Assembly (NCBI GenBank): GCA_040220415.1 | Contig: JAVJUV010000080.1 | Span: forward strand, 1-64,000 | Origin: JAVJUV01 sp040220415 | GTDB taxonomy: Bacteria; Pseudomonadota; Alphaproteobacteria; Rhodobacterales; Rhodobacteraceae | Direction of reading: 5' to 3' | Length of the DNA: 64,000 nucleotides | Shown: in pieces, positions 1-9,296 of the stretch | Numbering within the stretch: the first letter of the stretch is position 1 | Layout: every line of letters starts with the position of its first letter | Made by a program: the position numbers and the translations under genes | The notes under the pieces: generated by a model | The model's database searches: none | Seen by the model: only the letters and a program-made list of their open reading frames with translations | What the model was told of the DNA's origin: nothing

Positions 1-39
1 GCCGATACACCTTTTCGGGGCACGGAAGTCAAGCGGCGC

Positions 40-717
40 TCAGAACGGACGGGTCACATTTCCCGAATAGAAATAGACGCCGAGGCCAAGGGCGAAGATC
101 ACGATGCCGGCCAGGGCGTGAGCGACCACCGCCTCGGGGAAGTTGCCGCGCATCCGGTAGCTGTAGGCGAACATCAGGCCGCCCGCGAAGGTCATCCCGG
201 CGACCACCCAGCTCCAGTACATCAGGTGCGCGAACGAGAAGACCGCGGCGTTCAGCACGATCGCCACATCGGCGCGGGACGTCAGGATCGCCTCGTAGCG
301 GCGGAAGAACAGCGGGCGAAAGACGATTTCCTGCGGCAGCGCCGATAGGAAGGGATAGAAGAGCGCGATCATCAGCATCAGCGAGGGGTTGCGCCGGACC
401 AGGAACCACAGCGCTTCGGGCACGGTCAGGGACAGGACGGCATAGCCCAGAAGGCCGGCTCCGGCCACGACGCCCAGGATCACGGCCCAGCTCATGCGCC
501 CGGCCCCGGTCAAGAGCTCGCGCCAGCGAAAGCCCGGCGTCACCGCCAGCAGGCAAAGACCGATCAGCGTCACGGCGCCAAGGACCGGAAACATCCAGCG
601 CGGCGGCAGGAACACCGCAACGACCAGCGGCGTGACGATATAGAACAGGGCGAACTCGACCCCAAGCCTGGTGCGTGCGGGGCGGGAAACATCGGCGTCG
701 GCGGTTTTGAAAGTCAT
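40..717 (-). CDS. CPBP family intramembrane metalloprotease
   Basis: The 225-residue product is strongly hydrophobic, with about six to eight membrane segments, and matches the CPBP (CAAX/bacteriocin-processing) family of membrane metalloproteases. The conserved motif 1 reads QEIVFRPLFFRR, motif 2 is FSFAHLMY and motif 3 is VVAHALAG, which supply the Glu, Arg and His residues expected at the metal site. The first Glu of the usual EExxxR motif is Gln, a variant that also occurs in the family. It probably cleaves a membrane-embedded protein, but no substrate can be inferred. It is transcribed away from carB, leaving a 174-bp divergent gap. No strong ribosome binding site is visible before the ATG. 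Confidence 0.88.
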   Translation of the reverse strand: MTFKTADADVSRPARTRLGVEFALFYIVTPLVVAVFLPPRWMFPVLGAVTLIGLCLLAVTPGFRWRELLTGAGRMSWAVILGVVAGAGLLGYAVLSLTVPEALWFLVRRNPSLMLMIALFYPFLSALPQEIVFRPLFFRRYEAILTSRADVAIVLNAAVFSFAHLMYWSWVVAGMTFAGGLMFAYSYRMRGNFPEAVVAHALAGIVIFALGLGVYFYSGNVTRPF

Positions 718-802
718 GGGGTTTCAATGCGGTTCCGGCCAGATCGGAACAGCACCTAGTGGCCGGTCCGGTCGTTGTCCACAAATAGCGCGGCTCTGCC
801 CC

Positions 803-830
803 TTGCACCCCGGACCGCAATCCCTATAAC
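803..830 (+). promoter_or_regulatory. Predicted sigma-70-type promoter for carB
   Basis: TTGCAC at 803-808 and TATAAC at 825-830 are separated by 16 bp. They place a start site near 837, about 55 bp ahead of the carB ATG. This is inferred from consensus similarity only. Confidence 0.5.
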
Positions 831-891
831 GCACGACAATTTGCGCATGGGGACTGCCGCCCGGCGCATCCACACAAGCCGGGGGACCCTG

Positions 892-3800
892 ATGCCGAAG
901 AGAACCGACATCCAGTCGATCATGATCATCGGAGCCGGGCCAATCGTCATCGGGCAGGCCTGCGAATTCGACTATTCCGGCGCACAGGCCTGCAAGGCGC
1001 TGCGCGAGGAAGGCTACCGGGTCATCCTGGTCAACTCGAACCCCGCGACGATCATGACCGATCCGGGACTGGCCGACGCCACCTACATCGAGCCGATCAC
1101 CCCCGAGGTCGTCGCCCGCATCATCGAGAAGGAGCGTCCCGACGCGCTGTTGCCCACGATGGGCGGACAGACCGGCCTCAACACCTCGCTGGCGCTGGAG
1201 GAAATGGGCGTGCTTGCGAAGTTCGGGGTCGAGATGATCGGGGCCAAGCGCGAGGCCATCGAGATGGCCGAGGACCGCAAGCTGTTCCGCGAGGCGATGG
1301 ACCGGATCGGGCTGGAGAACCCGCGCGCCACCATCGTCGCCGCGCCGAAGAAGGAGAACGGCCGCTACGACATCCCCCGAGGGCTGGAGGATGCGCTTGC
1401 GGCCCTCGAAGACGTGGGCCTTCCCGCCATCATCCGTCCCGCCTACACGCTGGGCGGCACCGGCGGCGGCGTGGCCTATAATCGCGACGAGTATTTCGAG
1501 ATGTGCCGCCGGGGCCTCGAAGCCTCGCCCGTCGCCCAGATCCTGATCGACGAGTCGCTTCTGGGCTGGAAGGAATACGAGATGGAAGTTGTCCGCGACC
1601 GCGCGGACAACGCGATCATCGTCTGTTCCATCGAGAACGTTGACCCGATGGGCGTGCACACCGGCGATTCCATCACTGTCGCCCCTGCCCTGACGCTGAC
1701 CGACAAGGAATACCAGATCATGCGCTCGGCCTCGATCGCGGTCCTGCGCGAGATCGGCGTCGAGACGGGCGGCTCGAACGTGCAGTGGGCGGTGAACCCG
1801 GACGACGGCCGCATGGTGGTGATCGAGATGAACCCCCGGGTCAGCCGGTCGTCGGCGCTGGCCTCGAAGGCCACCGGTTTCCCCATCGCCAAGATCGCCG
1901 CCAAGCTGGCGGTGGGCTATACGCTGGACGAGTTGGACAACGACATCACCAAGGTGACGCCCGCCAGCTTCGAGCCCACGATCGACTATGTCGTGACCAA
2001 GATCCCGCGCTTCGCCTTCGAGAAGTTTCCGGGCGCCGAGCCCCATCTGACGACCGCGATGAAATCCGTGGGCGAGGCGATGGCGATCGGGCGCACGTTC
2101 CACGAATCCGTGCAGAAGGCCCTGGCCTCGATGGAAACGGGTCTGACCGGCTTCGACGAGGTCGAGATACCGGGCGCCCCGGACAAGGCCGCGATCGTCG
2201 CGGCGATTTCGAAGCAGACGCCTGACCGGATGCGGACCATCGCGCAGGCGATGCGACACGGCCTGACGGATGACGAGATCCAGGCCGTCACCGCGTTCGA
2301 TCCGTGGTTCCTGGCCCGGATCCGCGAGATCGTAGAGACCGAGGAGAAAGTGCGGAAGAACGGATTGCCGGTGACGGAAAACGGTCTGCGCCGCCTGAAG
2401 ATGCTGGGCTTCACCGATGCGCGTCTGGGCATTCTGACCGGCCGGACCGAGGACAACGTGCGGCGCGCGCGCCAGAACCTGGGCGTGACGGCGGTGTTCA
2501 AGCGGATCGACACCTGTGCCGCCGAATTCGAGGCGCAGACGCCCTACATGTACTCGACCTATGAAGAGCCCGTGATGGGCGACGTCGAATGCGAGGCGCG
2601 CCCGTCGAACCGGAAGAAGGTCGTCATCCTTGGCGGTGGTCCGAACCGGATCGGCCAGGGGATCGAGTTCGACTATTGCTGCTGCCACGCATGCTTCGCG
2701 CTGTCGGACGTCGGCTACGAGACGATCATGGTCAACTGCAACCCCGAGACCGTATCGACCGACTACGACACCTCGGACCGGCTGTACTTCGAGCCGCTGA
2801 CCTTCGAGCACGTCATGGAGATCCTGCGCGTCGAGCAGGACAACGGGACGCTGCACGGCGTGATCGTCCAGTTCGGCGGACAGACGCCCCTGAAGCTGGC
2901 GAACGCGCTGCACGACGCCGGCATCCCGATCCTGGGCACGACGCCCGACGCCATCGACCTGGCCGAGGACCGCGAGCGGTTCCAGGACCTGGTTAACCGC
3001 CTGGGGCTGAAGCAACCGAAGAACGGCATCGCGCATTCCGACGAGGAAGCACTTGAAATCGCGGAAGACATCGGCTTTCCGCTGGTGATCCGCCCGTCCT
3101 ACGTCCTGGGCGGCCGCGCGATGGAAATCGTGCGCGACATGGACAACCTGCGCCGCTATATCCGCGACGCCGTCGTGGTCTCGGGTGACAGCCCCGTCCT
3201 TCTCGACAGCTATCTCTCGGGTGCGACCGAGGTGGACGTCGATGCGCTGTGCGACGGCGAGGCGGTGCATGTGGCCGGCATCATGGAACATATCGAAGAG
3301 GCGGGCGTCCACTCGGGCGACAGCGCCTGTTCACTGCCGCCGCACACGCTGTCGGCCCGGATCATCGACACGTTGACACAACAGACCGAGGCCCTGGCGC
3401 GGGAGCTGGGCGTTGTGGGCCTGATGAACGTGCAATTCGCGATCAAGGCCAATGACGCGGGCGAGGACGAGGTCTACCTGATCGAGGTGAACCCGCGCGC
3501 CTCGCGGACCGTGCCCTTCGTCGCGAAGGCGACCGACTCGGCCATCGCGTCGATCGCGGCGCGGCTGATGGCGGGCGAAAAGCTGTCGGCCTTCCCGATC
3601 GCCGAACCGCACCAGCCGGTGTCGGACGACGTGGCGATCCCGATGGGCGATCCGATGTCGCTGGCCGATTTCCGCACGCCCTGGTTCAGCGTCAAGGAAG
3701 CCGTGCTGCCCTTCGCCCGCTTCCCCGGCGTCGATACGCTTCTGGGGCCGGAAATGCGCTCGACCGGCGAGGTCATGGGCTGGGACCGTTCCTTCCCGCG

Positions 3801-4239
3801 TGCATTCCTGAAAGCGCAGCTTGGCGCAGGCACGCACCTGCCCGAGACGGGAACGGTGTTCCTGTCGATCAAGGACGAGGACAAGACCCCGCAACTGGTC
3901 GAGACGGCGAAGATCCTGCACGGGCTGGGCCTGAACATCCTTGCCACGCGCGGGACGGCGAGTTTCCTGACCGAGAACGGCATCCCCTCGGAGGTGGTCA
4001 ACAAGGCCTACGAGGGCGGGCGCACGATCGTCGACGTGATGAAGGACGGGCTGGTGCACCTGGTGATGAACACCACCGAGGGGGCGCAGGCCATCGAGGA
4101 TTCGCGCTCGATGCGGAACGTCACGCTGATGGACAAGATCCCCTACTTCACCACGGCCGCCGCCGCCCACGCCGCCGCGCTGGCGATGGCGTCACGCGCC
4201 GAAGGGGAACTGGGCGTCAGGTCGCTGCAGGGGGCCTGA
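892..4239 (+). CDS. carB: Carbamoyl-phosphate synthase large subunit
   Basis: This 1115-residue protein is the large subunit of carbamoyl-phosphate synthase. It makes carbamoyl phosphate from bicarbonate, ammonia (delivered by CarA) and two ATP, for pyrimidine and arginine synthesis. The chain has the duplicated architecture of the family. The first half opens with IMIIGAGPIVIGQACEFDYSG and carries an ATP-grasp fold. The second half repeats the pattern from VVILGGGPNRIGQGIEFDY, and a C-terminal MGS-type regulatory domain contains ILATRGTASFL. The ATG at 892 is chosen because it directly precedes the conserved start and follows a GGGGGA purine run; the longer reading from 775 adds a non-conserved leader. 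carA is not adjacent. argF, which uses the product, lies at 40.9 kb. Confidence 0.98.
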   Translation: MPKRTDIQSIMIIGAGPIVIGQACEFDYSGAQACKALREEGYRVILVNSNPATIMTDPGLADATYIEPITPEVVARIIEKERPDALLPTMGGQTGLNTSLALEEMGVLAKFGVEMIGAKREAIEMAEDRKLFREAMDRIGLENPRATIVAAPKKENGRYDIPRGLEDALAALEDVGLPAIIRPAYTLGGTGGGVAYNRDEYFEMCRRGLEASPVAQILIDESLLGWKEYEMEVVRDRADNAIIVCSIENVDPMGVHTGDSITVAPALTLTDKEYQIMRSASIAVLREIGVETGGSNVQWAVNPDDGRMVVIEMNPRVSRSSALASKATGFPIAKIAAKLAVGYTLDELDNDITKVTPASFEPTIDYVVTKIPRFAFEKFPGAEPHLTTAMKSVGEAMAIGRTFHESVQKALASMETGLTGFDEVEIPGAPDKAAIVAAISKQTPDRMRTIAQAMRHGLTDDEIQAVTAFDPWFLARIREIVETEEKVRKNGLPVTENGLRRLKMLGFTDARLGILTGRTEDNVRRARQNLGVTAVFKRIDTCAAEFEAQTPYMYSTYEEPVMGDVECEARPSNRKKVVILGGGPNRIGQGIEFDYCCCHACFALSDVGYETIMVNCNPETVSTDYDTSDRLYFEPLTFEHVMEILRVEQDNGTLHGVIVQFGGQTPLKLANALHDAGIPILGTTPDAIDLAEDRERFQDLVNRLGLKQPKNGIAHSDEEALEIAEDIGFPLVIRPSYVLGGRAMEIVRDMDNLRRYIRDAVVVSGDSPVLLDSYLSGATEVDVDALCDGEAVHVAGIMEHIEEAGVHSGDSACSLPPHTLSARIIDTLTQQTEALARELGVVGLMNVQFAIKANDAGEDEVYLIEVNPRASRTVPFVAKATDSAIASIAARLMAGEKLSAFPIAEPHQPVSDDVAIPMGDPMSLADFRTPWFSVKEAVLPFARFPGVDTLLGPEMRSTGEVMGWDRSFPRAFLKAQLGAGTHLPETGTVFLSIKDEDKTPQLVETAKILHGLGLNILATRGTASFLTENGIPSEVVNKAYEGGRTIVDVMKDGLVHLVMNTTEGAQAIEDSRSMRNVTLMDKIPYFTTAAAAHAAALAMASRAEGELGVRSLQGA

Positions 4240-4290
4240 AGGCCCGAACCTGCGGCGCGTTCAGGCCGGGAAGACAATGACGGCAGGAAA

Positions 4291-5262
4291 TCAGCCGCCC
4301 AGCATCCACGTTCCTTCCGGATAGAAGGCGTGGAAAGCGAAGGCGAACATGACGTCATGCGGCACGTCGCTGCCCGAGGCATCGCGGACGCGAACGGTGC
4401 CGACATCGCGGCCCTCGCCGATACCGCACTTGTCCAGCGCCGAGGCCTGCCCCGCGGCCCAGGAGATCGTGACGCCGGCCTCGGTGATCTGGCCCTCTTG
4501 CCGAAGCCGCTCCAGCGTCCAGGCCTGGTCTCCGACGCGGACGACGCGCATCAGGGCGGGAATGTCATGCGGCGGCATCTCGCCATTGTAGAGGAAGGGA
4601 CGGGTCGAGCTGTCGTAGCCGACATAAGGGTTGCGGCCGTATTGGCGGGGCCATGACGGCTGGTCCATGACCAGCGCATCGGGGTTGCGGTCGCGGAACT
4701 CGGCCCAGCTTTCCATCCAGGTCGGAAGCGTCGTCAGCTCCACCCCCGTCATCTCGCCCACGATGCCGGTGCCGATGGCCTGCTGCCACCAGCTTTGGGT
4801 CTCGCGGTCGTACATGACCATGTCCGAGAACCTCAGCTTGCCGGAGACACCGAAGCTGAGCACCCGGCCGCCAACGCGGCGGTCGAAGGTGATGCCCGAG
4901 TTGCACAACGGGCAATAGGTGACGGCGACGGGCACGCCGCCGATCTCGTCGTTCACGATTTCATGCCAGGTGAGATAGCGTATCGGGTAGGCGCGCGGCG
5001 CCTGGCCGTCGATTTCGACGGCGATGACCGGCTCGCGGTCGCCGATTCGCGTTTCCTCGGAAACCGGGATGAACGAAGGAGCGTCCAGCGCCGGTATGCC
5101 ATCCTTGGGCGGACCGCCCGACATGATCTCGGCCCAGTTTTCGATGCTGGTATTCGAGAAGTCGGTGTCGGGCCACTCGTGCCGCCAGAAACCGGGATCG
5201 GCGGATGCCGCGCCGACGGATAGCGAGAAGGCGGCCGCAAGGGCAAGGCGGATGGCGCGCAT
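4291..5262 (-). CDS. DUF3179 domain-containing secreted protein
   Basis: The 323-residue product has a clear signal peptide (about residues 1-21, ending ASA), so it is expected in the periplasm. The rest matches the DUF3179 family, including PIRYLTWHEIVND, VAVTYCPLCNSG with its two cysteines, and SWWQQAIGTGIVGEM. The family is widespread in marine bacteria and has no established biochemical role; the CxxC pair could bind metal or be redox active. It ends 51 bp from carB in convergent orientation and is followed upstream on its own strand by the glutathione S-transferase gene. Confidence 0.92.
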   Translation of the reverse strand: MRAIRLALAAAFSLSVGAASADPGFWRHEWPDTDFSNTSIENWAEIMSGGPPKDGIPALDAPSFIPVSEETRIGDREPVIAVEIDGQAPRAYPIRYLTWHEIVNDEIGGVPVAVTYCPLCNSGITFDRRVGGRVLSFGVSGKLRFSDMVMYDRETQSWWQQAIGTGIVGEMTGVELTTLPTWMESWAEFRDRNPDALVMDQPSWPRQYGRNPYVGYDSSTRPFLYNGEMPPHDIPALMRVVRVGDQAWTLERLRQEGQITEAGVTISWAAGQASALDKCGIGEGRDVGTVRVRDASGSDVPHDVMFAFAFHAFYPEGTWMLGG

Positions 5263-5351
5263 GGTGTCTCCTGACGTTCCAGAAGATCAGCCTGCCAGAG
5301 GTCCGGGCGTCCGCACAGCCCGCTTCACGCGGGATTGATCGGGCGTCAGGA

Positions 5352-5966
5352 CTAGCGGACCAGCCCGTCCGCCCGCGCCTGGCGAACGCCGCGGGTGGCT
5401 TCCATCGCATCCATGAAAGTGGAAAGCGCGGGAAACAGCGAGACGTCCACGCCGTCGTCCCCGAGCCAGGTGCAGATCGCGTAGAGATAGAAATCGGCCA
5501 GCGTCAGGTCGGGGCCGAAGAGATAAGGGCCGGTTATCAGGTCCTCGATATAGGCGCACGAGGCGGACATCGTCTCGGGCACCTTCGCGGCCATGTCGGC
5601 AAGCGAGGCCTCGTCGTTCGCCCACCGGCGGCCCCGTGGCTTGTGCGCGTGGTTCACATGCATCGTCGAGGCAAGATAGTACATCACCTCGCGCATCCGC
5701 GCCCGCGCCAGCGGATCGGCCGGGACGAAACCCGGCATCGCGGTCTCGGCCAGGTACTCCAGGATCGCCCCGGTCTCGGTCAGGGGGCCTTCGGGCGTGA
5801 TCAGGACCGGCACGCGTGCCTTGGGATTGATCGCATGATACTCGGGCCGGTTCTGCTGGCCGCCGGCGATGTCCACGCGAACCGGCTCCCAGTGGATGCC
5901 GCTTTCGTTGAGCGCCGCGGTCACGGCGATCGAGATGGTGCGCGGAGCGCAGTAGAGTTTCAGCAT
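5352..5966 (-). CDS. Glutathione S-transferase family protein
   Basis: The 204-residue protein has the usual GST length and two-domain layout. An N-terminal thioredoxin-like domain starts LKLYCAPRTISIAV and includes the glutathione-contact segment ETGAILEYLAE near residues 65-75. An all-helical C-terminal domain includes TLADFYLYAICTW, which carries the conserved Asp capping box. It probably conjugates or reduces an electrophilic substrate in the cytoplasm; the class and substrate cannot be assigned. It lies 9 bp downstream of the histidine phosphatase gene on the same strand, so the two are probably co-transcribed. Confidence 0.92.
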   Translation of the reverse strand: MLKLYCAPRTISIAVTAALNESGIHWEPVRVDIAGGQQNRPEYHAINPKARVPVLITPEGPLTETGAILEYLAETAMPGFVPADPLARARMREVMYYLASTMHVNHAHKPRGRRWANDEASLADMAAKVPETMSASCAYIEDLITGPYLFGPDLTLADFYLYAICTWLGDDGVDVSLFPALSTFMDAMEATRGVRQARADGLVR

Positions 5967-5975
5967 GGGCAGGCC

Positions 5976-6617
5976 TCAGTAATAGGTGCGGGCATGGGCC
6001 CTGTCGGGCGTTTCCAGATGCGGGATCGCGTTGAACCCGGCCAGGATGGTCTCGGCGTCGCGCACGTGCAAGCGGTGCACCGAGGTGTTCCAGATCGGCA
6101 GCATCACTCGGCTCATCTTCATGATGTCGAGGTCCAGCAGGTGCCGCAGCACCATGCCGATGACGCCGCCCGACGTCACGCAAAGCACGCGGCGGCCGGG
6201 CCGCGCGGCATCCGCCAGCAGCGCCGCCACCCGGTCCTCGAAGTCCTGGTAGGGTTCCGCGCCCTGGATCTCGGCCTCGCGCCACGCGGCGAAAACCTTG
6301 GGCATGTGGTCGGCAAAGCTGTCGCCTGTGGGCAGCGGCTCGCCGGTCGCGAGGTGCAGGGCATTGGACAGGGTGTAATAGTCAAGCTCGTTCAGGCGCG
6401 GATCCTCGTCGGCGTCATAGCCCATGCCCGCCACCGTCTGGCGGTGCCGGTGAAGCGTGCCCGAGACCACGTGATCGAAGCTGTAGTCGTGGCCGCGCAG
6501 CCACTCGCCCAGCCATTCGGCCTGGGTCTTCCCCAAGTCGCTCAGCCGGTCATAATCCGCTTCGGTTGTGGCGTGGCTGTTGGCCTGCCCGTGGCGGACC
6601 AGGATGATATCGCCCAT
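5976..6617 (-). CDS. Histidine phosphatase family protein
   Basis: The 213-residue product is a member of the histidine phosphatase (phosphoglycerate mutase-like) superfamily. The phosphohistidine motif ILVRHGQANSH sits at residues 5-15, and the second catalytic His lies in the C-terminal part (CVTSGGVIGMVLRHLL region). The start at 6617 places the RHG motif at the usual position and has GGGAGA seven bases upstream; an open frame extends further upstream but lacks conserved sequence. The substrate is unknown. The gene appears to form a two-gene operon with the downstream GST gene and is divergent from alr. Confidence 0.92.
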   Translation of the reverse strand: MGDIILVRHGQANSHATTEADYDRLSDLGKTQAEWLGEWLRGHDYSFDHVVSGTLHRHRQTVAGMGYDADEDPRLNELDYYTLSNALHLATGEPLPTGDSFADHMPKVFAAWREAEIQGAEPYQDFEDRVAALLADAARPGRRVLCVTSGGVIGMVLRHLLDLDIMKMSRVMLPIWNTSVHRLHVRDAETILAGFNAIPHLETPDRAHARTYY

Positions 6618-6717
6618 GCGTCTCTCCCTCTGCGGCCGGGTTACCCGAGACATGGGGAAATGCCAATCGGCGCCTTTTCCCTTGACGCTTCCGGTCCCTT
6701 GACGGAAACCGGCGCGC

Positions 6718-7764
6718 ATGGGTGCCGCACATCTGACAGTGGATCTGGATGCCGTCGCCGCCAACTGGGCGGCGCTGGACGCGCAGTCGTCGGACCACGT
6801 CGAGACGGCGGCCGTGGTCAAGGCCGACGCCTATGGCCTGAGCGCCTCGCGTGTGGCGCGGCGGCTGGCCAAAGAGGGCGTGCGCAGCTTTTTCGTGGCC
6901 GTGGTGGAAGAGGGCAAGATAGTCCGCGCCGCCGTCGGGGACGAACCGGACATCTACGTCTTCTCCGGCCACATGGCGCATGACACCGAGACCTTGAAGT
7001 CAGCCGGGCTTATCCCCCTTCTGAACGCCCCCGAACAGGTGGCGCGGCACTTTCGCGATGCGCCCGGACATGCCTTTGGCGTCCAGCTGGACACGGGCAT
7101 GAACCGGCTGGGTATGGAACCCGACGACTGGGCCGACCTGCGCCACGACCTGATGGATGCCGGGCCTCGGCTGGTGATGAGCCACCTTGCGTGCGCCGAC
7201 GAGCCGGATCACGCGATGAACCACCTGCAACTGCGGGCCTTCCGCGAGATGACCGACGGCATCGCCCATCGCCGCTCTCTTGCCGCGACGGGGGGCATCC
7301 TGATGGGCCCCGAGTATCATTTCGACATGGTGCGTCCCGGCGTCGGTCTTTACGGCGGCCTGCCGTTCGCCGAGGCGACCCCGGCGGTGCACCTGATCGC
7401 CCCGGTGATCCAGACCCGGACCGTGCGGCCACTCGAGACGGTCGGCTACGGCAATACCTGGGAGGCGACGGTGGAGTGCACGATCGCCACCATCGCCGCC
7501 GGTTATGCCGACGGACTGATCCGCGCGATGGGCCCGAAAGCCAGGGTCTTCGCGGGCGATACCCCCTGCCCGGTCGTCGGCCGCGTGTCGATGGACCTGA
7601 TCACGGTGGATGTCAGCCACCTGGCCGAGGTGCCCGAGCATCTGGAAATCCTGGGACCGCATCAGCGCGTCGACGACCTGGCGGCATCCGCCGGCACCAT
7701 CGGCTACGAGATCCTGACCGCGCTGGGTGCGCGCTACGACAGATCCTACGTGGGGGCGGCTTGA
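6718..7764 (+). CDS. alr: Alanine racemase
   Basis: This 348-residue PLP enzyme interconverts L- and D-alanine for peptidoglycan. The PLP lysine is K35 in AAVVKADAYG, and the second catalytic base is Y244 in TVGYGNTWEAT. The GVQLDTGMNRLG and MVRPGVGLYGG segments are characteristic of Alr. The length is slightly below the 360-370 typical of the family but all landmarks are present. The ribosome binding site is weak. The stop codon overlaps a TTG start for the following ABC permease, which suggests translational coupling. The alr / ABC / radA order is a common alphaproteobacterial arrangement. Confidence 0.96.
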   Translation: MGAAHLTVDLDAVAANWAALDAQSSDHVETAAVVKADAYGLSASRVARRLAKEGVRSFFVAVVEEGKIVRAAVGDEPDIYVFSGHMAHDTETLKSAGLIPLLNAPEQVARHFRDAPGHAFGVQLDTGMNRLGMEPDDWADLRHDLMDAGPRLVMSHLACADEPDHAMNHLQLRAFREMTDGIAHRRSLAATGGILMGPEYHFDMVRPGVGLYGGLPFAEATPAVHLIAPVIQTRTVRPLETVGYGNTWEATVECTIATIAAGYADGLIRAMGPKARVFAGDTPCPVVGRVSMDLITVDVSHLAEVPEHLEILGPHQRVDDLAASAGTIGYEILTALGARYDRSYVGAA

Positions 7765-8534
7765 ACACCCTTGCCGCAATCGGCCGCGCCGTCCTGGGTC
7801 TCTTGGCCGGGATCGGACGCATGACGCTGTTCGCCGCCGAGACCGTCAGCCACCTGGCGCGGCCGCCCTGGTATCCGCGCGAATTCCTGATCCAGATGAT
7901 GCAGATCGGGTATTTCTCGCTGCCCGTCGTGGGCCTGACCACGATTTTCACCGGCGGCGCGCTGGCCTTGCAGATCTATGCCGGCGGCGCGCGTTTCTCG
8001 GCCGAGGCCGTGGTGCCGCAGATCGTGGCCATAGGCATGGTGCGCGAACTGGGCCCCGTGCTGGTCGGCCTGATGATCGCGGCGCGCGTCACGTCGTCGA
8101 TCGCGGCCGAGATCGCGACGATGAAGGTGACCGAGCAGATCGACGCGCTGGTGACGCTGTCGACCAACCCGATGAAATACCTGACCCTGCCCCGCGTGCT
8201 GGCGGCGACGCTGGTGATGCCGGTGCTGGTGGGTGTGGGCGACGCGATCGGGATCATGGGCGGCTATCTGGTCGGGACCGAGAGACTGGGATTCAACGCG
8301 GCGACCTACCTGCGCAACACCGTCGATTTCCTGGAGGCGACCGACATCGTCTCGTCGCTGACCAAGGGCGCGGTCTTCGGGTTCCTGGCGGCCCTGATGG
8401 GCTGCTATTTCGGGATGCGAAGCGAACGCGGCGCGGCCGGTGTCGGCGCGGCCACCAAGGGTGCCGTCGTGGCGGCAAGCGTGCTGATCCTGGCCGCGAA
8501 TTTCATCCTGACAGAGTTGTTTTTCGCCGCATGA
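7761..8534 (+). CDS. MlaE-family ABC transporter permease
   Basis: The 257-residue membrane protein matches the MlaE/YrbE permease family, which works with an MlaF-like ATPase in phospholipid or hydrophobic-substrate transport across the envelope. Family segments include FLIQMMQIGYFSLPVVGLTTIFTG (shown partly), ALQIYAG, and the coupling region REIGPVL-like VRELGPVLVGLMIAARV followed by TEQIDALVTLSTNP. The start is a TTG at 7761 that overlaps the alr stop, chosen because it gives the normal N-terminus and follows GTGGGGG. The reading frame extends far upstream through alr but that part is not coding. The stop overlaps the ATPase start by four bases (ATGA). No MlaD-like partner gene is adjacent. 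Confidence 0.92.
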   Translation: MNTLAAIGRAVLGLLAGIGRMTLFAAETVSHLARPPWYPREFLIQMMQIGYFSLPVVGLTTIFTGGALALQIYAGGARFSAEAVVPQIVAIGMVRELGPVLVGLMIAARVTSSIAAEIATMKVTEQIDALVTLSTNPMKYLTLPRVLAATLVMPVLVGVGDAIGIMGGYLVGTERLGFNAATYLRNTVDFLEATDIVSSLTKGAVFGFLAALMGCYFGMRSERGAAGVGAATKGAVVAASVLILAANFILTELFFAA

Positions 8535-9292
8535 TCGAGCTTCGGGGCGTTCATAAATCCTTTGGACCGAAACAGGTTCTGCGCGGGGTCGATCTGACGT
8601 TGCCCAAGGGCGAGAGCATGGTCATCATCGGCGGCTCGGGCACGGGCAAGTCGGTGCTGCTGAAATGCATCCTGGGGCTGATCCAGCCGGACCGGGGCGA
8701 GATCCTCGTCGACGGGCAGGACGTGACCCGGCTGCGGCAGGGCAGCGCCGAGCGCGACGCGTTCCTGGCGCGCTTCGGGATGCTGTTTCAGGGCGGCGCG
8801 CTGTTCGATTCGCTGCCGGTCTGGCAGAACGTGGCCTTCCGGCTGCTGCGCGGCTCGCTGAAGCGGCCCAGGGACGAGGCGCGCGAGATCGCCATCGAAA
8901 AGCTGCGCCGCGTGGGCCTGACGCCCGACGTGGCCGACCTCTTCCCGGCAGAGCTGTCGGGCGGTATGCAGAAGCGCGTCGGCCTGGCCCGCGCTATCGC
9001 CGCCGAGCCCGAGGTGATCTTCTTCGACGAACCGACCACCGGACTGGACCCGATCATGGCGGGCGTCATCAACGACCTGATCCGCGAGATCGTGGTCGAA
9101 ATGGGCGCGACGGCGATGACCATCACGCATGACATGACATCCGTCCGGGCCATTGCCGACGACGTGGCGATGCTGCACGGTGGAAAAATCCGCTGGACCG
9201 GCCCCGTCGCCGGGATGGACACCAGCGGCGACCCCTACCTGACGCAGTTCATCACGGGCAGCGCCGAAGGCCCCATCGAAACCGTAAGGTGA
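8531..9292 (+). CDS. MlaF-family ABC transporter ATP-binding protein
   Basis: The 253-residue product is an ABC ATPase of the MlaF (Ttg2A) type. It shows Walker A GGSGTGKSVLLK near residue 36, the Q-loop MLFQGGALFDSLPVWQNV typical of this subgroup, the signature LSGGMQKRVGLARAIA, and Walker B VIFFDEPTTGLDP. It should energise the permease encoded immediately upstream, to which it is coupled by an ATGA overlap. The next gene, an RraA-like protein, starts four bases after its stop, so alr, the ABC pair and the RraA-like gene probably form one transcription unit. Confidence 0.94.
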   Translation: MIELRGVHKSFGPKQVLRGVDLTLPKGESMVIIGGSGTGKSVLLKCILGLIQPDRGEILVDGQDVTRLRQGSAERDAFLARFGMLFQGGALFDSLPVWQNVAFRLLRGSLKRPRDEAREIAIEKLRRVGLTPDVADLFPAELSGGMQKRVGLARAIAAEPEVIFFDEPTTGLDPIMAGVINDLIREIVVEMGATAMTITHDMTSVRAIADDVAMLHGGKIRWTGPVAGMDTSGDPYLTQFITGSAEGPIETVR

Positions 9293-9296
9293 CCCC

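Noticed and set aside
724..3312. Very long open frame on the minus strand opposite carB
   Set aside because: It is antisense to a complete carB, has no ribosome binding site and encodes His/Arg/Asp-rich low-complexity sequence typical of high-G+C shadow frames.
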